Source: Stereocaulon alpinum
Lineage: Eukaryota; Ascomycota; Lecanoromycetes; Lecanorales; Stereocaulaceae
Direction: 5' to 3'
Length of the DNA stretch: 64,000 nt
NCBI GenBank assembly: GCA_018257865.1
Contig: JAEUBA010000006.1
Location: forward strand, 186,001 to 250,000
The notes under the pieces: model-generated
Told to the model about the DNA's origin: nothing
Database searches by the model: none
Seen by the model: only the letters and a program-made list of their open reading frames with translations
Translations under genes and position numbers: made by a program
In this document: positions 21,436-32,605 of the stretch, piece by piece
Layout: the number at the start of each line of letters is the position of its first letter
Position numbering within the stretch: position 1 is the stretch's first letter

Positions 21436-22497
21436 CTACCCACACCCACAATCCTTCTTCCCATCCCTCTCCAACCTCTCCACAACCCCCCTCACAACCC
21501 TCTCAAGCCTTCCTCTCCCCTCCCCATCCCCCCCACACTCCCCCCAAACCTCCCCACCCCCAACCCCCCCAAAAAGCACATTCCTCTCCAAAAGCACCAT
21601 CGCCCCCTCAAAGAACCCCTTCTCCATCCTCCTCTCCCCCTCCCTAACACACTCCCCAACATCCGACTCCACCAAATCCCACTTCACCCCACTCCACCCC
21701 TCCAACGCCCCAAGAACCTCATTCTGACACGTCACAAACTCCGCCCGATAAAGAACCCCCCCCCTACACCTCCCCTCCTCCAACCCCCTCAAAACATCCA
21801 GCACACCCCTCCCAACCCCCTCAAGCGTACTACCAGCCCACCCAGCCCCTCCACCCCCATAAACAGTCCCACTCCTCCACAGCAAATCAAACCCCAACAG
21901 CCCATCCTCCAACCCCTTTTCCAAATCACACCCCGTAGCCAGCGCCGTCCACCACATCCCCTCCCTCCCCCCACACCTCTCCCTCAAATACCCCAACACC
22001 TCCCCCCTCGCCTTAGCAGGCGGATACGCATCCCGCACCGCCGGATCCTGCGTATCGTAACTAAACTCGCACGGTATGAAATGGCGCACGCCGGCAGAGA
22101 TGGCGGCGTCGATGATGCGTTTTTGAAAGGGGATGTCTGCGGGTGCGATTGTGGATATTACGACGTCTTGGTTTGCGAAGGAGGTAGTTAGGGAGGGGAG
22201 GGTGTAGTCTGATGTTTTGTGGTGGACGGCGTGGATTGAGGGGGGTTCTTGGTGGGGGGTGTTGAGGAGGGTGAGGGTGTAGGGGGATATGTGGGCATGG
22301 TGGCGATTGTGGGTGTGTGTTTTCGTTGTTGTTGAGGTGCCGTTCGTGTGGGAGTGGGAGGTGCCATTTTCTTGGGTGTGGTTGGTTAGAGTGGCGTGGG
22401 AGAGGGAGTGGAGGATCGCCGTTGAGAGATTGCTGGTGCCAACCACCATGACGTTGCGGATTTGGGACGGCATTGTCATGTACATTTCCGAACTCAT
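21436..22497 (-). CDS. NmrA-like / isoflavone-reductase-like NAD(P)-binding protein
   Basis: Single exon, 353 residues from ATG 22497. The N-terminal Rossmann strand is IRNVMVVGTSNLSTAIL, a variant of the GxxGxxG nucleotide-binding loop with several glycines replaced. Then follow NQDVVISTIAP and AAISAGVRHFIPCEFSYDTQ, typical of the NmrA/PCBER branch of short-chain dehydrogenases. Such proteins are reductases or redox-sensing regulators; the substrate is not inferable. A His/Thr/Asn-rich insertion (residues ~45-70) follows the first strand. The 3' two thirds are extraordinarily G-rich on the coding strand (Gly/Glu/Val/Leu codons with GGG, GAG, TTG), with an abrupt change near 22075. The degenerate loop makes cofactor binding uncertain. 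Confidence 0.75.
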   Translation of the reverse strand: MSSEMYMTMPSQIRNVMVVGTSNLSTAILHSLSHATLTNHTQENGTSHSHTNGTSTTTKTHTHNRHHAHISPYTLTLLNTPHQEPPSIHAVHHKTSDYTLPSLTTSFANQDVVISTIAPADIPFQKRIIDAAISAGVRHFIPCEFSYDTQDPAVRDAYPPAKARGEVLGYLRERCGGREGMWWTALATGCDLEKGLEDGLLGFDLLWRSGTVYGGGGAGWAGSTLEGVGRGVLDVLRGLEEGRCRGGVLYRAEFVTCQNEVLGALEGWSGVKWDLVESDVGECVREGERRMEKGFFEGAMVLLERNVLFGGVGGGEVWGECGGDGEGRGRLERVVRGVVERLERDGKKDCGCG

Positions 22498-22748
22498 TCT
22501 GGGGTACAACGACAACTAAAAAATCTATTGTGGATCATTGGGAGATGATGTCCTCTAAGAATAGTCTGAACCCTTCATCATCTCCTTGTCGTCTGCCTTT
22601 CGTCCGGACTTTGTTACCTTCATCGTAGAAGAATATGCCAAAGCTATGCGCCAAATGAGTATTCATGCAATCATCAAACTGTAACGATGCATATTCATTC
22701 TCGTGAGCCTACTGAGTATGCGTCCCTCCTCCCTTCATCTCCATGAGC

Positions 22749-24481
22749 CTACAGCTTCTCGAAAACGATGGCACAGTACCAGATCCATTCATCCCGGACA
22801 TTCAACCTATGCTGGTACACCATCTGCTCCACAACCTTCAGATCTGTAGCAGCGGAAAATGCCGCATGGCCTTCGATGTATCTCTCATCCACGACGATGA
22901 CGATGTGGCCGCCTTTGACCACCAAAAGTAGAGCATTGTCGAAAACTTCCAGAGGCACATCGCCAAGATTCGGTCCTAAAGCCTCGCAAATTACCACAGC
23001 TCTGAAACCATCAGTGTTTTCCATGAAGTCTTGCACAGCCGGGCTGGAAGAATCCGCCAAATCCATTGGGATGTATATCTCGTTGTATGCTGCCGACGTC
23101 TCTTCACTGACCGTGGCATGCGCTTCGAAGGATGATTCAACGCCCGTAAGATGGAGGTTCATTCCCATGTAGGAACGCAGCTGGCGACCAACTCTCCCGT
23201 CATGAGAGGAAATCGTAAGGATCCTTTTGACGCCGTCAACAGGGGATCCGAGCTGCTGCAGAAGCAGGGTTGAGAGAACCTCCGGAGTCCGGCATTGGAG
23301 GACATCATGGTAAATGTATCTGTGATGGTATTGTATTAGGACAGACTCTCAAGTGATGAACAAGGGGGAAATGGGACACACTCGTATAATTCAGGATACA
23401 GGCTTATTGCTTCGTAATTATAGACCGAGAGCCGCCGCTGTTGGTAACCCCGAGGCTGCTTGAATGTGACCACGACCATTTCGTCCATGGGGTAAGGCCC
23501 CAATTCTGGAGCCTTCCTGACGGAGTAGAGGTCAGAAGGTAATCCAACCATATGGAATCCGTCGGCGGCTTCATCTTCATCGCTGCTATCTTCGGCGATG
23601 TCGTCTTCGACTCGGCCGTTTGCCAAGTCCTCTTCCCTTAACTGCTTCATGGTTTTGGCACCACCCCTTTCTTTTATTTCACCAACAAGGTCTCTTCTAA
23701 CACGGAGATTGAGGTAACGACGCAAAGCATCCTTTACGTCTTTCTTGACTGCATCTTTCGACCTTGACCCGATGGTCTCCGCCTGCAGGGGGACGCTGGC
23801 TACGTACATGTTGTTTGATCTATCGATTTTGGCGTACTCGACACTTAGAAGGAAAAGGTAACGAGCATATCTATCACCGGCATCTTCCTTAGACCCTTCC
23901 TCAAGATCTTTCAATTTCGACAGAAGGTTCTGTTCCAACTTCGATCCAGCACGAAGAATAGCGAGGCAACGAGCATGCCTCTCGTGTATAACCCCCTCAG
24001 ATCCTGTGCCCTCGTTTTCGAATTCGGATTTTATCATCTCCTTCAACTTCGAGCCAACACGAAGAAGGTTGATGTAACACCAGTTGTCTTTGACACACCT
24101 CTGGGATGCTCCTACATCTGTCGGTTCAGAGAGGCAGATCCCCGGCAAATTCGATGCAGCTTGAAGACGAAGGAGGTGACAACCACAAAGATCATCGGCA
24201 TCGTTCTCAGACCCTTGGCCAACGTCTCGTGACTCAGATGTGAGGGCTTCCGTCCGTTGGCGGTTGTTGTTCACTCTAGCCATGGTGCCCATGAATTTAT
24301 AGAATTGAGCGGATTTACGGGCACAGATCCCTTCGCCATCTCCTCCAGCCCCATTGCCTGCGTCTTTTGATTTAAACTCGATAGTCTTCGCTTCTTGGGC
24401 AATCTTCTCGGTATCATGGCGCAGGTGAGCATCGTGTAACGCATCCAGCGAACGGCGTGAAGTACGAGTCTTAGTCGCCAT
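22749..24481 (-). CDS. Methyltransferase-fold protein with repeat-rich N-terminus, probably catalytically degenerate
   Basis: Two exons: 24481-23382 and 23319-22749; 556 residues, ATG at 24481. The C-terminal ~190 residues are paralogous to the protein at 26174-27246: PELYE-YIYHDVLQC, VGRQLRS, ALGPNLGDVPLEVFDNAL, GGHIVIVVDER, IWYCAIVFEKL. The intron sits at the same codon and phase in both. The SAM motif I position reads ILTISSHDGRVG instead of an E/DxGxGxG loop, so SAM binding may be lost. Residues ~40-270 contain five or six degenerate 37-49-residue repeats built around HARCLAILRAGSKL / CYINLLRVGSKL and GSKEDAGD. The intron donor is GTGTGT, weak but frame-consistent. Function unknown. Confidence 0.65.
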
Positions 24482-24996
24482 CTTGTTCTTGTTCTCGTAA
24501 GGGTGCCGCCGTAGAACCAATGTTGTTCCGACCTGATGAATTAGCGAACCTAGAGATCGAACGTAAGCAATCGGTCTGGTGTATGCGATACACTACTTGC
24601 GTGACTATGAAGTATGTATGGAGTTTCAGGAAAATTTCGATTCACAAGAAAGTCGTAATCGAATGGTTGTTTACCATGCTATACCGCAGTTGCCCAAAAT
24701 GTTCGAAAGGGATAAAAGAAATTTTGGTTACCTAGGAGATCCTGCTGACAGTCTGCAATGTTGGGCGAAAGTGGAAAGAGCCTTCCAGTCTGGAAAAATT
24801 TGCAGGAAGACAGAAAAACTACGACGCCGCTGTCTTGTACGTGGACTTGGTCCCCACGTCTTCTTCACTAACGCACTATGACGGCTCCATCAGAGAAGAG
24901 GAAGTTCAGATTATCCCTGCCAAACTTCCCGCAACCATCTTTATACCCGGTAACCTCCCAGCTAGTGCTTCGATATTCTCCTGAAACAGCGTGTTC
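24482..24996. other. Intergenic, no gene seen
   Basis: 515 bases upstream of the repeat-rich methyltransferase-like gene and downstream of the broken frame. Nothing recognisable. Confidence 0.5.
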
Positions 24997-26106
24997 TCAT
25001 ACTCCAGCCGCGGTACTAGATCGTCCCAGTGAAATACCACCATCTTCGTTGGCCCAATTCTTCTTGTCTAGTAGTACCATAAAGATCCCATAATCTGGTC
25101 GATCCATGTAGGCTACTCCAGCGGCCTCTCGTCCGAGATGAGGATATCGACGCTTGCCATCCTCAGCGTACAGGTAGCCGATATCGCGCCGGGACTGCCT
25201 GTGATAATGGTTGAGGCTTGATTCAAGATCTGATAGGGCGTAGAAATAGAGGGATAGGCTTGGTGCTGGCTTGGGAAGATGTGATAGTAACGAGTTTGTA
25301 AATGACTGGCCAAGGACCTCCAAATCAACCGTTGTGCTTTCGGTAGATGTGTATATGGCGTAGATATCATAGCGGAGATTGGCATTCTCCACGTCCGCTC
25401 CATAAGTGAGGCATACGTGGTTCGGGCTTATGTCGGTGCTGGAAGATTGTGCTGTGATGTCTTCCGTCGTATTGAGATTGGGAGGAGTATCTGCTGAAGC
25501 TCCTGTGGTAGGAAGCCTAGAGAGTTTCTGCACAAACTCATCACGCGACATCTCCCAATCATAACCTCCCGAACGCAACAACTTACTGAACAAATCGTGA
25601 CCCAGAACCTCGGTATCCTTCTTCCTGTTGAAGACCAACTCAAGCTACTCAAAGATTCCATCATCTTCATCATTAAGACCCGGATCAAAAACCTTAAGGT
25701 GTACTAGCCGAATATCATAAACCACAAACAACGGACCATGGTGTTCGGCCTTCCACTCCGGGTCATCAATGATGAAACCACCAAGACCCACTTCATAGCC
25801 GTAGTACTCAGGCGCTATCTCTGTTTGGTCAGTCTCCTTGCGGTCCTGGCGCTCTGTTGTTTGGTTCGCTACACAAGCATGCGTGGAAGCAAGTGGGGCG
25901 TAGATGGCAAAGACAGCGTCGTATTCAGAAATTTCCAGAGCACCTAAGAACTAAGCTAAAGTGACCGGATCTTCGTGAAGATCAAAACTCAGATAGACAA
26001 AATGATCACTCTCATGCTCTACAGTGATGCCGTAACAAGCTACTATCAAGCATGAAGGTCCTGGTGATTTTAGAATTTCTGACGTTTCTTTATCTAGGAC
26101 AAGATA
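24997..26106 (-). pseudogene. Long reading frame broken by two amber codons, unknown family
   Basis: On the minus strand one frame stays open over 370 codons except for TAG at 25951-25953 (...DPVTLA*FLGALEISEYD) and TAG at 25645-25647 (...DDGIFE*LELVFNRKK). It is bounded by TAA at 26107-26109, and no ATG lies in the first two segments. The translation reads like real protein throughout. Two parts look related to each other: YYGYEVGLGGFIIDDPEW followed by FVVYDI, and LGREAAGVAYMDRPDY followed by FMVLLDKKN, suggesting a duplicated domain. Either a single C-to-T change in a CAG codon explains each stop, or each TAG ends a 48-bp intron (GTCTAT...TAG, GTTTTT...TAG) with poor donors. I favour a decayed gene. 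No family recognised. Confidence 0.55.
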
Positions 26107-26173
26107 TTAATAACTCTTCAAAGTGTTCGGTTCGCTACAAAAATCACACTCTATCCCCACTTTCCGTTACCTT

Positions 26174-27246
26174 TCACACTTTCTCGAAAATAACAGCCGT
26201 ATACCAAATCCGCAAACCCTTCACACTCAACCTATGCACATACTTCCACTGCACCACGACCCTCAAACAATCCCACTCATCATTCCACGCCGAGCCCAGC
26301 CCCATCGCCGCTCTCTCCAACTTCTTCACGAATTTGCCCCATGGCTTTGCAAGACCACCTGCCTTGTCAACCAGCCGCTGGTTGGACAGGTTTCGTTCTT
26401 CTATCGTTATGACGATATGAGACCCAACATGTAAGCACTCTACGGCCGCGTTAAAGACCTCGAGCGATACGTCGCGGGGTCCGGGACCTAGTGCTCGAGA
26501 GATAATCACAAGGTGAAAGGGGTTCACCTTGAAACCTTCCACGATCGCCGATGTGGTGTCAGCGAGATCGAGAACGAAGTAGTCGTTGTAGATTTGTGGT
26601 CTTCCAGGCTCATCTAACTGTTGTCTCTTGACGGCCGCGAGAGCATTCATAGATGTATCTGTGCCAGTAATCTCCATTCGATCCACAGCCCATTTGACAT
26701 GTTTCCGCAACTGCCGCCCAACCATGCCACTTCCTGCCTCAATATCCAAAATGGAGATCGGTCCTGTTCGTGGAAATGTGTTACGGGGTATAGAGTCGCT
26801 GATGAGGTTGACGAGTGTGAGGGGTGTTTTGCATTCGAGGGTTTCATGGAATATGTATCTGGGGAATGCTAAGCCTGGTGTAAAAGGATTGTATCGAGAT
26901 GTACTGCTTACTCGTAAAGGTAAGGATGGCGATAGATTGCATCTAGTTCGTGCAGGGCTAGTAAGGCAGTATGCATTCCATGCTTGAATTCTACTCCGAT
27001 ATACTCGTCTGCAGAATTCGTAGTTGGCCATGACCCATGAAGAAAAAGAGCGTAGCGGTCTGCTGGCACGATGAAAATGTCGTCTGTTTGCTCTTTCGTG
27101 TCTTGCGTAGAGTTCCAGTCCATCTCTGCTGGTATCCTTGTGATTTCGCCTGCTTCATTTTGATCTCTCTGGTGCTGTGTCTGACTTTTATGCCACCGCG
27201 TGACTGCACATTCCCGCAGTAGCAGAGTGGAGGATGTGCGAGCCAT
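26174..27246 (-). CDS. Class I SAM-dependent methyltransferase-like protein
   Basis: Two exons: 27246-26912 and 26858-26174, intron 53 bp (GTAAGC...CCCAG); 339 residues, ATG 27246. A conserved-looking block (NSADEYIGVEFKHGM) precedes the intron, followed by HPYLYE-YIFHETLEC. Motif I is intact: ISILDIEAGSGMVGRQL (~146-160). Then come an acidic/hydrophobic motif (MEITGTDTSMNAL), VLDLAD, LVIISRALGPGPRDVSLEVF, GSHIVITIEERN and the C-terminal strand IWYTAVIFEKV. The fold and motif I imply SAM binding; the substrate is unknown. It is a paralogue of 22749-24481 without the repeat region. The start is not certain: another Met (MDWNSTQD) lies 41 codons downstream. Confidence 0.7.
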
Positions 27247-28242
27247 AAGATGATCTCTGCTTCTATTGGAGGTGCTGGCACTTGATTCTTATTTAGTGTA
27301 GTAACAAAGACTTTTCCTGACTGTTTATCACTTGTTTGTTGTAATGTTGAGGCTGAGAATAGGGAAGGATGTTCTGTCGACTTTCGTAGGGTATTGCCAC
27401 AACCTCGTCCCACGTATGACCAAAGTATGTGCTTCAATGATCTGATTTCCATTAAATAGCATTGGCAGAATTAGGTGATACAGATATGTTTCAGATCTGT
27501 TTCATTTGTGCTGAGACGAGCATGATGTACGATAGCAGATCTATGTTGCTAGGGGACAATCGACAGTGAAAGCATCCATCGCGCAACAAACCATAGAAAA
27601 GGGAGATTCACATTCAGAGTTCGATTGTGGGGTCTCTGTTATTTGATTTCAGCCTTGGAAAGTCAAACTTGCTTTCAGAATCGCGTTTGTCTTTTGAGAA
27701 GCTGAATGGTCAGGCGGGCGAGGTCCGAGACCACGCGAAACCTTTTAGGCTTGCAACGGGATGTGGAGAGGATTGGCTGCTGGTCAGCCGTTAGCCATCA
27801 TTTTGAGAAGCACAGCAATGTACGGTGCAGGACTCTAATCCCCAGCGGAAATGCAAAATCTGCCAACGAGATGGATTGAGAATTGGAAGTGGTTAATACA
27901 ATGCTCTTCGTCATTCTCCGTTTGTGATCCCAACACCCACCCCTGATCCCAGTAACCAAAACACCGTCATCTCAAATGGTCATACTGCGTGGTGGTGTGT
28001 ATGTCTTCCCTTCGAGGACGGCATTCCTGATTCGCCATTGACGCAGGTCATGAAAAAACGCTCTGACAGCTAGAAGCTCTCCTCGCGGGCAGGTGGCACG
28101 GACACATCGTTCTGTGGCATATCTGTAACACAGTCAGCGTCTTGTCTGGGAGAAACATCGCCTACGAACCGTAGGATGTCGCGGTCGTTTCTCTTCCACT
28201 CAACAGAGGAAGAACGGGCGACTTGGGTCATTAAGGAGGATT
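27247..28242. other. Gene-poor stretch, no gene seen
   Basis: About 1 kb without a convincing frame. A minus-strand frame with an unclear start (27452-26991) overlaps the methyltransferase 5' end in another frame and is treated as a shadow. A further minus-strand frame at 28070-28273 begins in this stretch and overlaps the candidate gene described next. Confidence 0.4.
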
Positions 28243-28685
28243 TTACTGGCTGGCGGTGGATCGGGACGTCCATGACAGATCTGATTGGATTGTGTCTTGG
28301 CGTAGCCTTGCGGGATGGAGATGGTATGCTGCGGTAGCTTTGTGGTGGTAAGATGGGTTGGGTCGTCGAAGTAGTCGTTCAGAAGTGGCAAGAAGCTCAG
28401 GAAGGACTGTTACTATGTTTAGTACTGGGCAATCCGGATGTCAGTACTTAATCGTAACAATGCCGAGCCAGGCAATACAATACCTTTGAACCTTAATCGA
28501 GGATCACAATATCTGACTAGCTCACTTCTGAACTTTCCAGATGCATAGTGTCTGGCCACAAACATCCAGCAAGCTCTTCTATTCCACTGAGATCCACCTG
28601 CTTCTGTGCTAACAGCCTTCATCGCTGAAATCGCTTGACAAAGGGACACAGGCCATTGCAGCTGGCTCTTGGAAACATGCCTCAT
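28243..28685 (-). CDS. Possible small two-exon gene, unknown
   Basis: Candidate: exon 28685-28484, intron 28483-28407 (GTATTG...AACAG), exon 28406-28243; 121 residues beginning MRHVSKSQLQWPVSLC. The first exon (NRRACWMFVARHYASGKFR, RYCDPRLRFK) reads like protein. The second exon is open in all three frames, so the splice is not decisive, and a different frame continues to 28070. No family recognised. It may be an exon of a decayed gene, in keeping with the surrounding region. Confidence 0.25.
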
Positions 28686-29733
28686 TAGCGAGTCTCACTT
28701 GAGCAAGGAATCACACACTAGCCTACCTCGTCTCCGAACCCACACATTCCATCACCTCCACCCCAAGATCTCCTTCCGTTGAGCGTCACCATCACACATA
28801 CTATCAACATCGCTTCAACTCTGATGCTCCGAGAGCATATACAGAGATCGTCAAGTATGACTTGCCCAGTCAGCGGCGACTTTGTGCTCGGCCTCACTGC
28901 GAGGTAATTCTACGAAGTGAGTCCGCACTTGGCTATGCTCGTCGATTTCCGTGACGCTTCACTGCGTCAACAGACCCGCCTTGCAAGAAGTAACACTGAC
29001 TGACCGCAACTCAGGCATGGCGCATCATGACGGCACATTGTGTCCGCGCGACGATAGCTGTTCTTACGTTGATGAAGGGAGCGTACATGGAAGCAGTCTC
29101 TCTGGCAGTGGCTTGCTCAGGTATACATATATATATCTCAAAGGCGAGGAATCATTCCTCAGAAGTCTGGATTTCACCCTTCTGGCCGCCTCAGCTACTT
29201 TTCCACCGTCACCGCCGCGTAATCGACATTGGACAAGATGAACATGGAGACCAAAGTTCCCAGATCATAGATATGCCCAGTCAACGAACCACATACTCTC
29301 TCAATGGCTAGATGCCTCGAAGGCGCGACGTAGCTAAGACACACTGTAACTGGCTTATCCTCCAGGCCTTCTTCCACGGTCGGACTTTCGATGGGTCTCA
29401 CACTTTTTGCAATACGAGATAGCCTGGTAAGAACACAATCGCCGACTTTCATGGAAATTGAGACTGACCAAACAAAGAGAAATTTTACTGGTCGGCCTTG
29501 ATAAAGAACAAGATGGATCGCACCTATTGGGAGCTGACCAGGCACTCACTGGACTCAGCATGGCGAAATCATCCCCTCGGTGTCCTCCAACGTCGATGGT
29601 ATAATTGCCTTGACAGCATCCATCTGAATGCCTGCAAGTTTCGGCAAATAATCACCCTTACCTTGTTCACTCACCTCCTCCATATCTTCGCACTTCATGT
29701 TCTACGAAACCACGCCACCAGACACATATGGCA
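28686..29733. other. Gene-poor stretch with one doubtful ORF
   Basis: No gene called. On the minus strand 29452-29195 encodes 85 residues from an ATG (MKVGDCVLTRLSRIAKSV...) that look protein-like but match nothing I know and lack flanking exons. It is probably a remnant. Confidence 0.3.
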
Positions 29734-30124
29734 CTAATCTGTTCCGATCATTGCCGCAGACATCATGAGATCTTCGATCGTGCCCTCTGTCACACTGAGA
29801 TCGAACGCGAGTTGGCAAGGACCAACTGGACGATCTCAATTAGAGATGCCAGACGACAATAAAACCTAATGGCTACGGGAGTTGCTGTTTCTACGCACCT
29901 TTGTCACTAAGCTCACATCCCCAGGCCAGAACAAATAACATCTGCATCACGACAACCTCATATTCGTCGGCGTCAATTCTCTTGAACAGAGCAGCAGTCG
30001 GCGGGACAAAGTAGTGCTGCTCTTTGATGCCTGAATATAAGATTCTCACCGTCTGACTGGACATACCACCCTCGTCAGCTTGACCAGCTTCTCGACGGAT
30101 CGGATGACTACATTGGTCGAACAT
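29734..30124 (-). CDS. Possible small two-exon gene or remnant, unknown
   Basis: Candidate: exon 30124-29899 (ATG 30124), intron 29898-29787 (GTGCGT...GACAG, 112 bp), exon 29786-29734; 92 residues. The frame joins as ...MQMLFVLAWGCELSDK-EGTIEDLMMSAAMIGTD with a natural-looking end. The first exon includes VRILYSGIKEQHYFVPP. No family recognised, and upstream exons may be missing. The surrounding frames are broken, so this may be part of a decayed gene. Confidence 0.3.
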
Positions 30125-30419
30125 TCACCTGTACCTATACGCCAGCTAACTCAGCAGACGGAGTCGTCAGTAGAAGGGACAACATGAGATGTAGATTTCA
30201 AGAACACATCAACGTCTTCTGGAAAGGGTCCTTCGCAAAACAACAGCCACAGAGCGTCAGCAGTCATTACTCAGTGGAGTCTCAACCTTTGGAATGAATC
30301 TCTACCAATGCCATGCAGGTGTGTTCTAAGACGCACCACCTCAGCAAAGCTAGTGACTGACTGTGGTCACAGCAAATCAAGAGCAATTGTCGGTCAAAGA
30401 TCAGAGAGAAGATAGCCAT

Positions 30420-30499
30420 CGAGGTTGGACGTGAAGCGATGAGCATGGGACAATGACCAGACGAAGACAGTCTTCGAGGTCGGACGTGAAACGATAAGC
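30420..30499. repeat. Two imperfect 25-bp direct repeats
   Basis: The word cgaggttggacgtgaagcga at 30420 and its copy cgaggtcggacgtgaaacga at 30475 belong to 25-bp units identical at 22 positions. The three differences are all transitions. Copies are 55 bases apart. No function is evident. Confidence 0.5.
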
Positions 30500-30725
30500 G
30501 TTGGTCATGTTTACAGGGGTCCATCGCGAAAATAATCACAACTGTTCACACAACTTCGCTTTGCTAGATTGTGAGATATGCGGACAATGCTGATGACTCT
30601 AGTTCCACACGTACCATTACTGATCGTCCTCAGCATGACATTAAACTGCTGGATCACGACATTGAACCGAGGGAGTACCCAGCACACTGCCAGAAGCCGC
30701 TGACATCTCAGATAACCGACATTGA

Positions 30726-31283
30726 GGAGTTGCAAAGCCTGGTTATCCTCCAACAACCCACAGCAGCATCGTTAACACTCAACATCAAGGCATCAGCGAA
30801 GTCTTACTGCGACTTCATTCAGACATTGGTCCATTTGGGGAGGATGAAATCAGTCGATGGAAAACGAATAGTCCGCCTAAAAATCTCGATAAAGGCCTGA
30901 TTAGCTTCTCAGAAGGCAAGATCGTCAACGTCGTAGTGCCCAATACAGAAGGCTCCTTTCCACCCGATGCAATCAAAATCTTCGAGCATTTCCTCATAGT
31001 CAAAGGCTCGAGAAAATTTCATCCAAGATCACAACCTCTGAGAACAGAGATCTGTTCCGAGAAACATCACCCTCAAGCACCTATTCCTGACGAGCATACT
31101 CCAAAACCTTCACAGAGCTCGCCGCGCAAGGACAGGCCCTTCAGCCCCAGCGTGGTCGTTTCTTCAAGCCCCAAAGGCAGCTTCTCAGAGAGGCTTCGAC
31201 GATGGATACAATTCTTTGGCCTTCCCGCCGTCGTGCTTCTTCGTCTTCGTTTGCATAAAATGGTGATATATTCAAGCTCATGA
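30726..31283 (+). pseudogene. Coding-like frame without start, likely frameshifted gene remnant
   Basis: A 185-codon open frame with no ATG until its last residues: GISEVLLRLHSDIGPFGEDE, SFSEGKIVNVVVPNTEGSF, IKIFEHFLIVKGSRKF, then a Ser/Pro-rich tail. Immediately upstream another frame (30571 onward, no ATG start) also reads like protein (ITDIEELQSLVILQQPTA) and could continue into this one through a one-base shift near 30790. No good intron joins them. Best read as a decayed gene. No family recognised. Confidence 0.4.
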
Positions 31284-31853
31284 TGCCTATCGGAGGCTTC
31301 TCGTGCTCCGGAATAGGTCAGAGTCACGAAGAACTCGCTTGAGATTGACCGGTTTGCTTGTCGGTACCGTATCCTGGCCAATTGTCTCGGGTACTGCATG
31401 TGAGTGGGGAGAGGGATCAATCGGTGAAGCAATAAAAATGACATTGTGATGATCGGAATACCCGAATTACTTCCCCCAAACTGTACACATAGAACAGTAG
31501 GTCAAACGGATGAAATGCAGCTGCTGCCACAGATGTCCGAGACAATTTCCTTGTTGCTGCACGCGCTACTAAATTGAGGGGTGCTTGCCTCCATTGCGAG
31601 AGCCTGCCACGGCTGTATGACTCATCGGGCTACTACACTTGCACACAACGACGGTCGACATATGCTGCCCGGATTGAGGGGTCAATGTCAGCAACTAGTA
31701 AGATGAACTAGGAATTGGACGCAGATACTCCCAGCCAGCGTCAGGGAATGCGCTTTTGAGGTCCCAATGATGCTTTGTCGCCCTTATGCAATGGCGATCA
31801 AACATCCGAAGCCAGTCAAAGCCAATTTACCAAGGCCTCCCCAATCACCACGG

Positions 31854-32240
31854 TTAGACGTATATTCCCTGCTCTGTATCCTTGTACGCTAGGAACGCGG
31901 CCTTGGCGTCGTCGATCATCTGCCCGGGTTGTTGGTCGATTTCGCTTGGTGTGATTGCTGGGACGTACGTGTTGGCGTAGCGTCCTTCGGCTATCTCGAC
32001 GTCTCCATAGTCGACTTCCACAAAGTAGCGTGGATGAAATGTTAAGGTGATGGACTGACAATTCATGCCATGCTTCTTGGCGAATTGGCGAATGTCCAGG
32101 TACAGGTGCAGGTCGATGCCCTAAGGCCCACCAAATTGACGACGTATTTGGTGTCGGAACTTGCTCAAGTGACGTTTAGGTATAGTCTTTCTGCTCCTTG
32201 GCGGACATCCGATTCTCGAGACTGTTGTGATTGGGATGCT
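31854..32240 (-). pseudogene. Broken coding-like frames, unknown gene remnant
   Basis: On the minus strand, one frame carries RESDVRQGAERLYLNVT, then a TGA, then ASSDTKYVVNLVGL. Near 32121 a different frame takes over with GIDLHLYLDIRQFAKKHGMN, FVEVDYGDVEIAEGRYANTY and ends ...AFLAYKDTEQGIYV at 31854. Each piece reads like protein but they need at least one frameshift and one stop to be bridged. This is a remnant unless an unseen intron explains it. No family recognised. Confidence 0.4.
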
Positions 32241-32605
32241 TGTTGTATTCGCGTTCAGGTCGTCGAGCGGAAAGATGAAGTAGGCGACACAAGGATGCTC
32301 AGCACATCTTGCCCACTGTTGCATTCAGTCTATCTTTGTCTTTACTCCGCCGGCTGCCGTCCGCTGCGATTGTGATCACTTTGAACGTCGCAACTCCGTC
32401 TCCCTATGCCATGACAAGGGTTGGATACGGATAGCCAGGTCCCATGCTTTGTCGATCAGCATGCGACTCGTGTAAGCTGGCTACGCGGTACAAGATATTG
32501 GAATCCGTTGGGCCTAGTCTCCAGCCAAGGACTCCGTGCTTTGAGCGCAGATTTGCTCTCGCTAGCTCGGTAGTGAGCCAACTTGATGCGACTTGTTGAG
32601 TATTT

